A DNA stretch of 64,000 bases from Acholeplasma equirhinis. GTDB lineage: Bacteria > Bacillota_I > Bacilli_A > Acholeplasmatales > Acholeplasmataceae. Every line of letters starts with the position of its first letter. Position 1 is the first letter of the stretch. Positions 8,290 through 17,031 of the stretch are shown one piece after another. The position numbers were made by a program, and so were the translations under genes. The stretch covers positions 186,001-250,000 of the forward strand of contig NZ_JAFIDC010000001.1 in NCBI RefSeq assembly GCF_017052655.1, read 5' to 3'. The notes beneath the pieces are model-generated. The model had not been told where the DNA came from. It saw nothing but the letters and a program-made list of their open reading frames with translations, and did no database searches.

Positions 8290-8761
8290 TTTGTCTACCT
8301 CTCTGTATCGTTATTACTATTCTAACATAAATTTACGCTAAATCTATAAAGATTTACACACAATATTATATATTTTTCTGCTGAAAAAACTGTTTATTTG
8401 ATTTGATATAAAAATCGTGTTATTTTTTGATAAAAAATGTGATGAGAATATATAGAAAATGCATATATATTTTATTTTAGGAACAGCATAAATGCTGTTC
8501 GATTGAATATACACTGCTTAATAGAGTAAATAATAAGATTTTTAAAATTGCAGTATCGACATGCATACACTGTTAGTAATCTTCAATTAGTTTCGAATTT
8601 ATATAATTTTTTCAATAATCAAATTTATGTAAATTCTCTTAAAATTGGGACTAATCAATAAATTAATTTTATTTCTAAAGGAAATGTTATTTTTTAATTT
8701 ATTAATTAAAGATGTTACAATGAAATTGGAGATATTTATTTTTTTATAAAGGGGGTATAAC
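8290..8761. other. Intergenic region between divergent nqrB and mgtE
   Basis: 472 bases, very AT-rich, holding both promoters. A perfect hairpin GAACAGCA-TAAA-TGCTGTTC (8481-8500) stands in the middle without a T-run on either strand, so it is not an obvious terminator. An extended -10 for mgtE is at 8713-8721. No nqrA fragment was recognised. I looked for the conserved core of an M-box Mg2+ riboswitch and did not find one. Confidence 0.7.
8713..8721 (+). promoter_or_regulatory. Extended -10 promoter of the mgtE pair
   Basis: TGTTACAAT, an extended -10 (TGn before TACAAT), 41 bases before the first mgtE ATG, with no clear -35. A strong AAAGGGGG ribosome site follows at about 8749. Confidence 0.6.
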
Positions 8762-10090
8762 ATGCTTAAAACATTACTTGATTCACAAGCGTCAAAAGAA
8801 GAAATACTAAAAGTATTAGAAGATACCCATGCTTATGATCTGGCTAAAATGTTTTCTGAATTATCAGAAGATGAACAGGAGAAAATTTTCTCATTTTTAG
8901 ATAGTGATAAAGTTGCAGAAATTTTAGCATATTTAAACCCGGTCGATGCTGCTGATTTATTTCAAACACTTTCAATTGAAGAACAAAAAGAAGTTGTTGA
9001 AGAATTGGAACCGGATGATGCTGCTGATATTATCAATGAACTTCCTGATGAAGATCGTGTGGAATTAATTAAAGTCTTAGATCAAGATGAAGATGTTTTA
9101 TCTTTAATCAATTATGAAGAATTTACAGCTGGTTCGTATATGACGAACGAGTTTTTGGTTGTAAAAGAATCTGATGATGTTAAAGATGCAACTAAAAAAG
9201 TTATTAAAGATGCAGATTTTGCATCTTCTATACAAACGATATTTGTTGTTGATGACAATAATCATTATGTTGGACAAGTAACACTTAAAGATTTAATTAA
9301 ATCTAGATCACCGAAGGTTATTTCTGAAATTATGGAAATAGAACCTACAGTTTTAGTTACTGATGAAGTTGATACACTGGTTAAACATATGAAACACTAT
9401 GGTGGTTATGACCTTGCTGTATTAGATGAAACAGGTACGCTTTTAGGTGCTATCACAATGGATGATATCTTAGATATCTATAAAGAAGAAGCAATTGAAG
9501 ACTTAGAAAAACTATCAGCTTTACCAGATACAGATTTTAATGAAAATCTATTTAAAAGTGCATTCCATCGTTTGCCTTGGTTAATCATATTAATGTTGTT
9601 ATCACTACCGATTGCATTTGTTACATCTCAGTTTGAGGAAATTCTTGCAAGTGTTGTTATTCTTGCATTATTCCAACCATTAATTCTTGACTCAGGTGGT
9701 GACGTTGCTTCTCAAACACTTGCAGTAACATTAATTTCCTTGACTCAAAAAGATTCTAAACCAGCTAAAAATGGTTTCAAAGAAATTATTTCTGGTATGA
9801 TGTCAGGTTTTGTGATGGGACTACTTGCATTTGTTGCAACTGTCGCAGTGGGATATATCATGGGTCTTGATCATATTTATGCAATTTCGTTTGTTGTTGG
9901 AGGTGCACTCTTTATAACGGTTGCACTCGCACCAATTTTAGGTTTTTTAGTACCGTATATTCTAAAACTCCTTAAATTAGACCCTGCTGTTGCGTCAGGT
10001 CCATTTATTACAACAATGATTGATATTATATCGGTAATTGTATATTTTGGACTTGCAACACTTGTTTTAGGAGGTGTGATTAATGGCTAA
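8762..10090 (+). CDS. mgtE: Magnesium transporter MgtE (paralogue 1)
   Basis: Dimeric Mg2+ channel gated by cytosolic Mg2+. 442 residues: helical MgtE_N domain (1-125), two CBS domains (about 130-250, beginning GSYMTNEFLVV), a plug helix and five membrane helices (about 275-440). Pore motif LILDSGGDVASQT and, in the last helices, PFITTMIDIISVIVYF with the conserved pore Asp. The usual GGN of the pore is GGD here. Its end overlaps paralogue 2 by 8 bases. Confidence 0.93.
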   Translation: MLKTLLDSQASKEEILKVLEDTHAYDLAKMFSELSEDEQEKIFSFLDSDKVAEILAYLNPVDAADLFQTLSIEEQKEVVEELEPDDAADIINELPDEDRVELIKVLDQDEDVLSLINYEEFTAGSYMTNEFLVVKESDDVKDATKKVIKDADFASSIQTIFVVDDNNHYVGQVTLKDLIKSRSPKVISEIMEIEPTVLVTDEVDTLVKHMKHYGGYDLAVLDETGTLLGAITMDDILDIYKEEAIEDLEKLSALPDTDFNENLFKSAFHRLPWLIILMLLSLPIAFVTSQFEEILASVVILALFQPLILDSGGDVASQTLAVTLISLTQKDSKPAKNGFKEIISGMMSGFVMGLLAFVATVAVGYIMGLDHIYAISFVVGGALFITVALAPILGFLVPYILKLLKLDPAVASGPFITTMIDIISVIVYFGLATLVLGGVING

Positions 10091-11405
10091 ATCAATTCGT
10101 TTAACCAATCAAGCACTTAAATTAAAACTATCTAAGATCCATGAATCAGATATTGCAACTATCTTTGAAGAATATCCAAATGACCAACTTAGAATTTTTA
10201 CACTTTTAGGTGTAATGAAATTTTCAGAAGTATTCATACTTCTTGATGAAGATATTCAAAAAGTTTTTTATCAAACATTATCAATTGAACAAAAGAAGTC
10301 ATTATTAAAAGCACTTGAAGTGGATGATTTAAAAACATTCATTGAACTATTCCCAGTTAAAGACCATTTATCAATTCTTAATCTGTTAAGTAAAAATACT
10401 AAACTTGCAGTTGAAAAACTGTTAAGTTACGATGTTGGTTCAGCAGGTTCGATTTCATCACCTCACTTTATTGCATTAACGATTGATACAACTGTCAAAG
10501 AAGCGACTCACTTTGTTACAACTGAATCTACAGAAAAAGATGAAGTTGATGTTATTTTCTTTTATGATGAACATAAAGTGTATAAAGGAGCAATCCGTCT
10601 TCAAGAGTTAATTCTTGCAAGAGCAAACCAAAATTTAAGCAAACTTATTGATGATACATATCCATATGTTCATGAAAATGATGATATGCAAATAGCCTTA
10701 AAAAAGATTCAGGACTATGACCTTGATATGATTCCTGTTTTAAATAAGGAAAAACATATTGTAGGTGTCATTACTGCAGATGATGCTTTAGTCTTAATGG
10801 AAGAATTTCATTTAGATACAGTTGCTGAACTTGTTAAAGTTCATGAAGTCGATGAAGATGATTCTCCATTGAAAAGAACGATTGTTCGATTACCTTGGTT
10901 ATTAATTTCAGCAATATTGAATATTGCGATTGCATCTCTGCTGGCAGTCTTTCAAGGAACGCTTGAAGCACATGTTGCACTGATTTTATTCCAACCTTTA
11001 ATTTTGGGTATGGCAGGTAATATTGGTACACAAAGTATTTCTGTAACGATTTTGGGCTTACATCAAAATCAAATTGAAGCAAAAAAACATATTGGTAAAG
11101 AACTTGCAATTGGTGCAATTAATTCATTAGTTGCTGGACTTGTTGGTATGGGTCTTGTTTATGTATTCTTAATGATCTTACCAAGTCAAACCGATACGAT
11201 GATTGAACTGGCATTAACTGTTGGTATCAGTTTATTCTTTGCAATGTTCATCTCAGCATTAGCTGGGGTCTTATTACCATTTATTTTAAAGAAATTTGGA
11301 GCAGACGAAAAAGCTGCATCTGGACCACTCATTTCAACAATTAATGACTTTACTGCACTAGGGGTTTATTTCTTAGTTGCAACCATCATCTTGATGTTAA
11401 TCTAA
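10083..11405 (+). CDS. mgtE: Magnesium transporter MgtE (paralogue 2)
   Basis: Second MgtE-family channel, 440 residues, same layout: N-domain, CBS pair, five membrane helices with GMAGNIGTQS and PLISTINDFTALGVYF (pore Asp kept). It is clearly diverged from paralogue 1, especially in the N-domain and CBS parts, so the pair is old. The two genes overlap by 8 bases and must be co-translated, which fits a heterodimer, but two separate homodimers are equally possible from sequence. Confidence 0.92.
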   Translation: MAKSIRLTNQALKLKLSKIHESDIATIFEEYPNDQLRIFTLLGVMKFSEVFILLDEDIQKVFYQTLSIEQKKSLLKALEVDDLKTFIELFPVKDHLSILNLLSKNTKLAVEKLLSYDVGSAGSISSPHFIALTIDTTVKEATHFVTTESTEKDEVDVIFFYDEHKVYKGAIRLQELILARANQNLSKLIDDTYPYVHENDDMQIALKKIQDYDLDMIPVLNKEKHIVGVITADDALVLMEEFHLDTVAELVKVHEVDEDDSPLKRTIVRLPWLLISAILNIAIASLLAVFQGTLEAHVALILFQPLILGMAGNIGTQSISVTILGLHQNQIEAKKHIGKELAIGAINSLVAGLVGMGLVYVFLMILPSQTDTMIELALTVGISLFFAMFISALAGVLLPFILKKFGADEKAASGPLISTINDFTALGVYFLVATIILMLI

Positions 11406-11436
11406 TCAATATGTAGTAAATTAAAATTTAAAAAAG

Positions 11437-11442
11437 TATAAT
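11437..11442 (+). promoter_or_regulatory. Promoter -10 of gnd-zwf
   Basis: TATAAT at 11437-11442, 54 bases before the gnd ATG; the -35 region is AT-rich without a clear TTGACA. Confidence 0.5.
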
Positions 11443-11495
11443 AGAGTAAACTATCTTTATTTAAAGATAAATGATTCATCTAAAAGGAGTCAAAT

Positions 11496-12395
11496 ATGAG
11501 AATACATTTAATTGGTTTAGGTAAAATGGGTGCAAACCTTGCCTTAAACTTAAAAGATCATGGTCATGAAGTCATCGGCTTTGATTTAAATGATTCTGCT
11601 AGAGCAGAACTTACTAAACAAGGTATTGAAACACATGATGAATTAACAACATTTTTAACACGTAAGAAAAACGATAGATTTGTTGTATGGTTACTCGTAC
11701 CTGATAAGATTGTTGACAATGTAATTGACCAAATTACACCATATTTAAAAGAAAAAGATATCATCATTGATGGTGGTAATTCAAACTATAAAAAATCTTT
11801 AGCACGTTTTGAAAAACTAAAAGAACTAGATATTGAATTTGTAGACGTTGGTACATCAGGTGGAACATTTGGTGCTAGAAATGGTGCTTGTTTGATGATA
11901 GGTGGTACAAAAGAGGCTTATCAATATTTAGAACAAGTCTATAAAGATATTTCAGTTAAAGATGGCTTTGGTTACATGGGAGGACCTGGTGCAGGTCATT
12001 TCGTTAAAATGGTTCATAACGGTATTGAATACGGTATGATGCAAGCCATTGGTGAAGGTTTCGAATTAATGGAAAAATCACCATTTGATATTGATTATGC
12101 GAAAGTTGCTGATGTATGGAATAATGGTTCAATTATTGAATCTGCATTGATTAATTACACTAAAAATGCTTTCTTAAAAGATGCTAAATTAGATGAAATT
12201 GAAGGTCGAATTGATGATTCTGGTGAAGGTAAATGGATGATTCAAGAAGCACTTGATTTTGGTGTTGCAATTCCTGTAATTGGTGCATCTTTATTTACAC
12301 GTTATAAATCAAGAGATGAAGAAAAATTCAGTGAAAAAGTTGTTGCAGCTATGAGAAGGGAATTTGGCGGTCACGCTGTTTATAAGAAAAAATGA
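11496..12395 (+). CDS. gnd: 6-phosphogluconate dehydrogenase, decarboxylating (short form)
   Basis: Converts 6-phosphogluconate to ribulose 5-phosphate, CO2 and NAD(P)H. 299 residues, the short YqeC/GntZ-like form rather than the 470-residue classical enzyme. Rossmann motif GLGKMGANLALNL at the N-terminus with Asp (FDLN) after strand 2, suggesting NAD rather than NADP preference; substrate motif DVGTSGG and GPGAGHFVKMVHNGIEYG with the catalytic Lys/Asn. AAAGGAG site before ATG 11496. The stop overlaps the zwf start by 4 bases (ATGA). Confidence 0.93.
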   Translation: MRIHLIGLGKMGANLALNLKDHGHEVIGFDLNDSARAELTKQGIETHDELTTFLTRKKNDRFVVWLLVPDKIVDNVIDQITPYLKEKDIIIDGGNSNYKKSLARFEKLKELDIEFVDVGTSGGTFGARNGACLMIGGTKEAYQYLEQVYKDISVKDGFGYMGGPGAGHFVKMVHNGIEYGMMQAIGEGFELMEKSPFDIDYAKVADVWNNGSIIESALINYTKNAFLKDAKLDEIEGRIDDSGEGKWMIQEALDFGVAIPVIGASLFTRYKSRDEEKFSEKVVAAMRREFGGHAVYKKK

Positions 12396-13735
12396 AAAAA
12401 GATTTAGTGATTACAATATTTGGTTCAACAGGGGACTTAACAGCTAGAAAGTTATTACCTGCAATTGCCAAACTGTATAAAAATAAATTAATACCGAAAA
12501 ATGTAGAAGTGGTTGCGCTTGGTAGAAGAGACTATCAAACAGATAGTTATCTTGATGCGATGCAAAATCTAACGACAAAAGTACTTGATTTAGAAACACT
12601 CAAATCAATTGTCACCTACTACAAAATTCAAATTACTGAACCGAACGCTTATGAGGCTTTTTCAAAATATATTCAATCGATTTCTCATGAAAACACGAAA
12701 CACATTTATTATTTAGCAATTGGTCCTGAACTTTTAGGTTCTGTTGCTAAAAATATCAGTGAAGCGAAGTTAATTGAAAAGAATAATGCCAATCAAGTTC
12801 TAGTCTTTGAAAAACCATTTGGTCATGATTTAGATTCAGCAAAAGCAGTTAATCAAATGTTGTGGCAATATTATGATGAAAAACAAATTTATCGTATTGA
12901 TCACTACTTAGGTAAAGAAATGATTCAAAACCTTATGACAGTTCGTTTTGCAAATCGTATATTCGAAGATACTTGGGATTCAAAATCAATTGAATCAGTA
13001 AAGATTTTTGTAAAAGAAAAAGAAGGTATCTTAAACCGTGCTGGTTATTACGATACATCTGGTGCATTAAAGGATATGGTACAATCACATCTACTCCAAA
13101 TCCTTTGTTTAGTTGCTATGGATCCACCAAAAGAATATAATTCCGATTACATTAAAGATGAAAAGATCAAAGTACTAAGAAGTTTATCAATTGATGAATC
13201 ATCTGTCTTATTTGGACAATATGATGGATATCTAGAAGAACCTAATATTCCAAGTGATTCAAAAACTGAAACATTTGTTTATTTTAAATGCTATGTAAAT
13301 ACACCAAGATTTAGAGGTGTACCGTTTGAAATCTTAACAGGTAAGAAATTAAAAGAAAAGAAATCTTATATAGAAATCACTTATTTTCCAACAACTGAAC
13401 AAGAAAAGTGGAACTTACCAATTGAAAGAAATAAACTAATTATTAAGATTGCACCTAAAGATGGTGTTGACTTAACAATTAATTCAAAGAAACCAGGGCT
13501 AAAAGAAAACTTAGAACAAATTTCACTTTCATTTAAAATGAGTGAATCTGTTGAAGGGAATATTCCAGAAGCATATGAAAAGTTATTACTTGATATTTAT
13601 CAAGGTTCTAAGACGCTCTTTACAAGATGGGATGAAATTGAAGCTTCTTGGCAATTCATCGATCAAATTAAGAAGTGTCCACATAATTTAGTATCCTACA
13701 AAACAGAAAAAGATATCATGAAACTTATAAAGTAA
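12392..13735 (+). CDS. zwf: Glucose-6-phosphate 1-dehydrogenase
   Basis: First enzyme of the oxidative pentose-phosphate path, oxidising glucose 6-phosphate to the lactone. 447 residues: nucleotide motif GSTGDLTARKL, active-site signature RIDHYLGKE (catalytic His). Translationally coupled to gnd. 6-phosphogluconolactonase, the step between, is not in this window; the lactone also opens spontaneously. Together with gnd this gives NAD(P)H and pentose phosphates. Confidence 0.95.
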   Translation: MKKDLVITIFGSTGDLTARKLLPAIAKLYKNKLIPKNVEVVALGRRDYQTDSYLDAMQNLTTKVLDLETLKSIVTYYKIQITEPNAYEAFSKYIQSISHENTKHIYYLAIGPELLGSVAKNISEAKLIEKNNANQVLVFEKPFGHDLDSAKAVNQMLWQYYDEKQIYRIDHYLGKEMIQNLMTVRFANRIFEDTWDSKSIESVKIFVKEKEGILNRAGYYDTSGALKDMVQSHLLQILCLVAMDPPKEYNSDYIKDEKIKVLRSLSIDESSVLFGQYDGYLEEPNIPSDSKTETFVYFKCYVNTPRFRGVPFEILTGKKLKEKKSYIEITYFPTTEQEKWNLPIERNKLIIKIAPKDGVDLTINSKKPGLKENLEQISLSFKMSESVEGNIPEAYEKLLLDIYQGSKTLFTRWDEIEASWQFIDQIKKCPHNLVSYKTEKDIMKLIK

Positions 13736-13762
13736 AAGATGGCCAACTAAGGCCATCTTTTA
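13735..13762. terminator. Bidirectional terminator between zwf and hsp20
   Basis: Perfect 10-bp stem AAAGATGGCC (13735-13744) / GGCCATCTTT (13751-13760) with loop AACTAA; usable on both strands for the converging genes. Confidence 0.9.
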
Positions 13763-14173
13763 TTTAAGTTCAAGATATTTTCTTTCAGTTAATTGTTTGT
13801 TTTCTTTAGGGATTTCTAAATGTAGAATACCATTCTCAAAGGAACCTTTAATATCGTCTAAATTAATATCACCGACATAGTAGTTACGACGCATTGATCC
13901 ATAATATCTTTCTTGACGAATGAACTTACCGTCTTTCTTCTCGTTGTGTTCATTCTTAGTTTCAGCCTCAATTTCTATGTAACCATCATTTAAGCTGACT
14001 TTGATGTCTTCCTTTTTAAATCCTGGAAGTTCAATATCGAGATGATATCCATTTTCTTTTTCTATGATGTCGGTTTTCATTAATTTAGTGGTTGATTGGA
14101 ATGGCCATGCATTGTTGAAATCATCGAAGAAACTGTCGAAAATATCTTTGTCTCTGCGGAATAAACTTAGCAT
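13760..14173 (-). CDS. Small heat shock protein Hsp20/IbpA
   Basis: ATP-independent holdase chaperone. 137 residues: short N-terminal arm with LFRRDKDIFDSFFDDF, alpha-crystallin domain (about 35-128) containing ELPGFKKEDIKVSL and the ending signature ENGILHLEIPK. An AGGAAGGGG ribosome site precedes ATG 14173. It is driven by a consensus promoter overlapped by a CIRCE element, so HrcA control and heat induction are likely. Small heat shock proteins of this type are known in Acholeplasma. Confidence 0.94.
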   Translation of the reverse strand: MLSLFRRDKDIFDSFFDDFNNAWPFQSTTKLMKTDIIEKENGYHLDIELPGFKKEDIKVSLNDGYIEIEAETKNEHNEKKDGKFIRQERYYGSMRRNYYVGDINLDDIKGSFENGILHLEIPKENKQLTERKYLELK

Positions 14174-14201
14174 ATTACCCCTTCCTTTCTGTTACAACTC
14201 T

Positions 14202-14244
14202 ATTATAAATCAGTGATTTGGCACTGTCAAGTATAGAGTGCTAA
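14202..14244 (-). promoter_or_regulatory. hsp20 promoter with CIRCE operator
   Basis: On the minus strand a perfect consensus promoter, TTGACA (14230-14225), 17-base spacer, TATAAT (14207-14202). Overlapping its upstream part is a CIRCE-type repeat at 14218-14244: TTGGCACTG-N9-GAGTGCTAA, one arm perfect and the other with two mismatches to the HrcA consensus. HrcA repression is inferred from this; hrcA is not in the window. Confidence 0.88.
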
Positions 14245-14557
14245 TTTAATATAAATGTAAGAAAAATCCTACAATTATTTACTATGTTAGACGAATGTTT
14301 GCAAATATATTTTTAGTAACTAATTAAGAAATGGAATAATTAATATTTTATCGACTAATGATTGATGGTTAAAAATGATAAATTAGATCACCATTTAAAA
14401 TCTATTTAATTATGGAGATTAAAACATTCAAAAACTTAAACAATAACCAATCTAACCGAAAATATCACAATTGTGACCGCTTTTCTATGAAAAATCAACT
14501 AAATTATGCCTTAAAGTGATATAATTGTAAGGAATAAATATAAGAGAGGTATAACTT
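14245..14557 (+). promoter_or_regulatory. Intergenic region with pepM32 promoter and palindrome
   Basis: Between the CIRCE element and the carboxypeptidase gene. An extended -10 TGATATAAT ends at 14525. A perfect 12-bp palindrome TCACAATTGTGA lies at 14465-14476, about 45 bases upstream of the -10, possibly an operator. The rest (14245-14460) is AT-rich with no recognisable gene. Confidence 0.55.
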
Positions 14558-16045
14558 ATGCAAACCTATTTAGATACATATAAAAGCATGCGTGAACGTT
14601 TAACTGCGTTTAATTATGCTATGTGGGTTTTATCATGGGATTTAGAAACCGAAGCTCCCATCGGTTCAATGGAATATCGTAGTAAACAAATTGAAGGCTT
14701 AACTAAAGAAATTTACGCACTTGAAACAGACAAAGCATATTTAGAAGCAATTGATTATTTATACGCAAATAGAAATCAACTGGACGAATTAATGAGAAGA
14801 GAAATTGAAAAAGTTGAAAAAGAAATGCGTCTCATTAAGAAAATGCCTAAAGAAGAGTATATTGACTTTCAAGTACTTATTGCACAAGCATCAACAGTTT
14901 GGGCAGAAGCTAAAAAGAATAACGACTTCGAAGCTTATGCACCAACTTTAGAAAAGATTGTTGCTTATGTTAGAAAGATGACTAAATATCTTTCAACACC
15001 TGAACTTAAAGGTTATGATGTTTTACTTGATATGTTTGAAGAAGGTATGACTCAAAAAGAATATGATCATTTTTTTGAACAATTAAGAACTGAACTTGTT
15101 CCATTTGTTTTATCTGCAACGGCAAGTAAAAAACCACATCCAAAGAGATTAACTAAAGGTATTTTCCCAAAAGATAAACAAAAGGCATTTTCTGAATATT
15201 TAACAGGTGTCTTTTCATATGATATGAATCATGCTGTCTTAAAAGAAAGTGCGCATCCATTCACATCAAATGCATCTTCAACAGATGTTAGAATCACAAC
15301 ACGATATATTGAAAATATTTTAGAATCATCAATTTTCTCAACAATTCATGAAATGGGACATGCTATTTATGAACAACAAGTTTCACCTGAATTATTAGGC
15401 ACACGCCTTGGTGGTGGTGCTTCAATGGGTATTCATGAATCACAATCAAGAATGTATGAAAACATGATTGGTCGTTCATATGCATTCTGGGAAGTTCACT
15501 TTGATAAATTAAAAGAAGTGTTCCCTAAAGAATTAAAAGGTGTAACATTACTGGATTTCTACAAATATATTAATCGTGCTGAACGTTCATTAATTAGAAC
15601 AGAAGCAGATGAATTAACTTACCCATTACACATTATGGTTCGTTATGAAATTGAAAAACTTTTAATTTCTGGCAAACTTAAAGTTAAAGATTTACCAAAG
15701 AAATGGCGTAAACTTTATCAACAATACGTTGGTGTTAGACCTAAAAATGATGCTGAAGGTGTGTTACAAGACATTCATTGGTCTGGAGCATCATTTGGAT
15801 ACTTCCCAACTTATGCATTAGGTTCAGCTTATGCAGCACAAATCTATCATGCAATGAATAAGGATTTTAATATTGAAAATGCAATTTCAAATAATGAAAT
15901 CCATAAGATTAATGCATGGTTAAAAGAAAAGATTCACATTTATGGTCAAACAAAAACTCCAAAAGAGTTAATGTTAATTGCAACGGGTGAACCTTTTAAT
16001 CCAAATTATTATATTGATTATTTAAAACGTAAATTCTCAAACTAA
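14558..16045 (+). CDS. Carboxypeptidase M32 family (Taq-type)
   Basis: Cytosolic zinc metallocarboxypeptidase that trims amino acids from peptide C-termini. 495 residues, the usual length. Zinc motif HEMGH (about residue 264-268) followed by the third ligand Glu in ESQSRMYEN; family motifs GTRLGGGASMGIHESQSR and VRITTRY are present. AGAGAGG ribosome site. It leads a plus-strand operon with galE and the rRNA methyltransferase (gaps of 10 and 1 bases). Likely used for peptide nutrition. Confidence 0.94.
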   Translation: MQTYLDTYKSMRERLTAFNYAMWVLSWDLETEAPIGSMEYRSKQIEGLTKEIYALETDKAYLEAIDYLYANRNQLDELMRREIEKVEKEMRLIKKMPKEEYIDFQVLIAQASTVWAEAKKNNDFEAYAPTLEKIVAYVRKMTKYLSTPELKGYDVLLDMFEEGMTQKEYDHFFEQLRTELVPFVLSATASKKPHPKRLTKGIFPKDKQKAFSEYLTGVFSYDMNHAVLKESAHPFTSNASSTDVRITTRYIENILESSIFSTIHEMGHAIYEQQVSPELLGTRLGGGASMGIHESQSRMYENMIGRSYAFWEVHFDKLKEVFPKELKGVTLLDFYKYINRAERSLIRTEADELTYPLHIMVRYEIEKLLISGKLKVKDLPKKWRKLYQQYVGVRPKNDAEGVLQDIHWSGASFGYFPTYALGSAYAAQIYHAMNKDFNIENAISNNEIHKINAWLKEKIHIYGQTKTPKELMLIATGEPFNPNYYIDYLKRKFSN

Positions 16046-16055
16046 GGAGATACCT

Positions 16056-17030
16056 ATGAATGTTTTAGTTGTTGGTGGTGCAGGTTATATCGGATCACAT
16101 ACTGTGTATGAATTACTTCGTGCAGGCAATCAAGTTTCTGTGATGGACAATTTATCAACAGGTGAAAGATTCTTTGTTCCAAAACAGGTACCACTTTATA
16201 TTGGTGATATTAGAAAAAAAGAAGATGTTTTAAAAGTTTTAGATGATCAAAAGTTTGATGTTGTGATGCATTTTGCTGCAAAACTTATCGTACCTGAATC
16301 TGTAAAAAAACCTTTAGATTACTACCATAATAATGTTGAAGGTGTTAGAACCTTATTAGAAGCTATGGTAGAAAAGAATGTTAAAAATATCGTCTTTTCA
16401 TCAACAGCTGCAGTTTATGGCGAACCAACAGAATCTGTGGTTAAAGAAGATTCTTTTAAAGAACCAATCAACCCATATGGTGAATCCAAACTTGCTTGTG
16501 AGAAGTTAATTCACTGGACTGCTCAGGCACATGATTTAAACTATGTGATCTTTAGATACTTTAATGTCGCTGGTGCAGATTCAAGTTTAGAAATTGGTTT
16601 AAAGAAACAACAATTAACACACTTGATCCCCGTGACAATTGAAGCTGCACTTGGATTAAGAAAAGAACTCGTGATCTTTGGTGATGATTACGAAACTAAA
16701 GATGGCACGAACATTCGTGACTATATCCATGTCACTGACTTAGCAATCGCTCATGTTGTTGGTGCTAAATATTTAATGGATGGTGGTAAGTCAGATATCT
16801 TTAATCTTGGCTCTGCAAAGGGATATTCCAACCTTGAGGTTGCAAATACAGTATCTAAATTCTTACCAGTTCCATTTAGATTTGGACCACGTCGTGAAGG
16901 TGACCCTGCAATTTTAATTGCGGATGCTTCAAAAGCAAAACGTGTTTTAGGTTGGCAAACCTTCTTAACGTTAGAAGATATTATTACATCAGACTTAGCT
17001 TATAGAGAAAAAATTAGTAAAGAAAGATAA
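16056..17030 (+). CDS. galE: UDP-glucose 4-epimerase
   Basis: Interconverts UDP-glucose and UDP-galactose, probably for glycolipid or surface polysaccharide synthesis. 324 residues: NAD motif GGAGYIGSH, catalytic Ser-Tyr-Lys set with SSTAAVYG and YGESK, and RYFNVAGA, all typical of GalE. AAGGAG site before ATG 16056. Ten bases after the carboxypeptidase gene. Confidence 0.95.
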   Translation: MNVLVVGGAGYIGSHTVYELLRAGNQVSVMDNLSTGERFFVPKQVPLYIGDIRKKEDVLKVLDDQKFDVVMHFAAKLIVPESVKKPLDYYHNNVEGVRTLLEAMVEKNVKNIVFSSTAAVYGEPTESVVKEDSFKEPINPYGESKLACEKLIHWTAQAHDLNYVIFRYFNVAGADSSLEIGLKKQQLTHLIPVTIEAALGLRKELVIFGDDYETKDGTNIRDYIHVTDLAIAHVVGAKYLMDGGKSDIFNLGSAKGYSNLEVANTVSKFLPVPFRFGPRREGDPAILIADASKAKRVLGWQTFLTLEDIITSDLAYREKISKER

Positions 17031-17031
17031 A

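Noticed and set aside
8290-8761. M-box Mg2+ riboswitch before mgtE
   Set aside because: mgtE genes of Firmicutes often have one, but no M-box core was found and the predicted leader is only about 35 bases.
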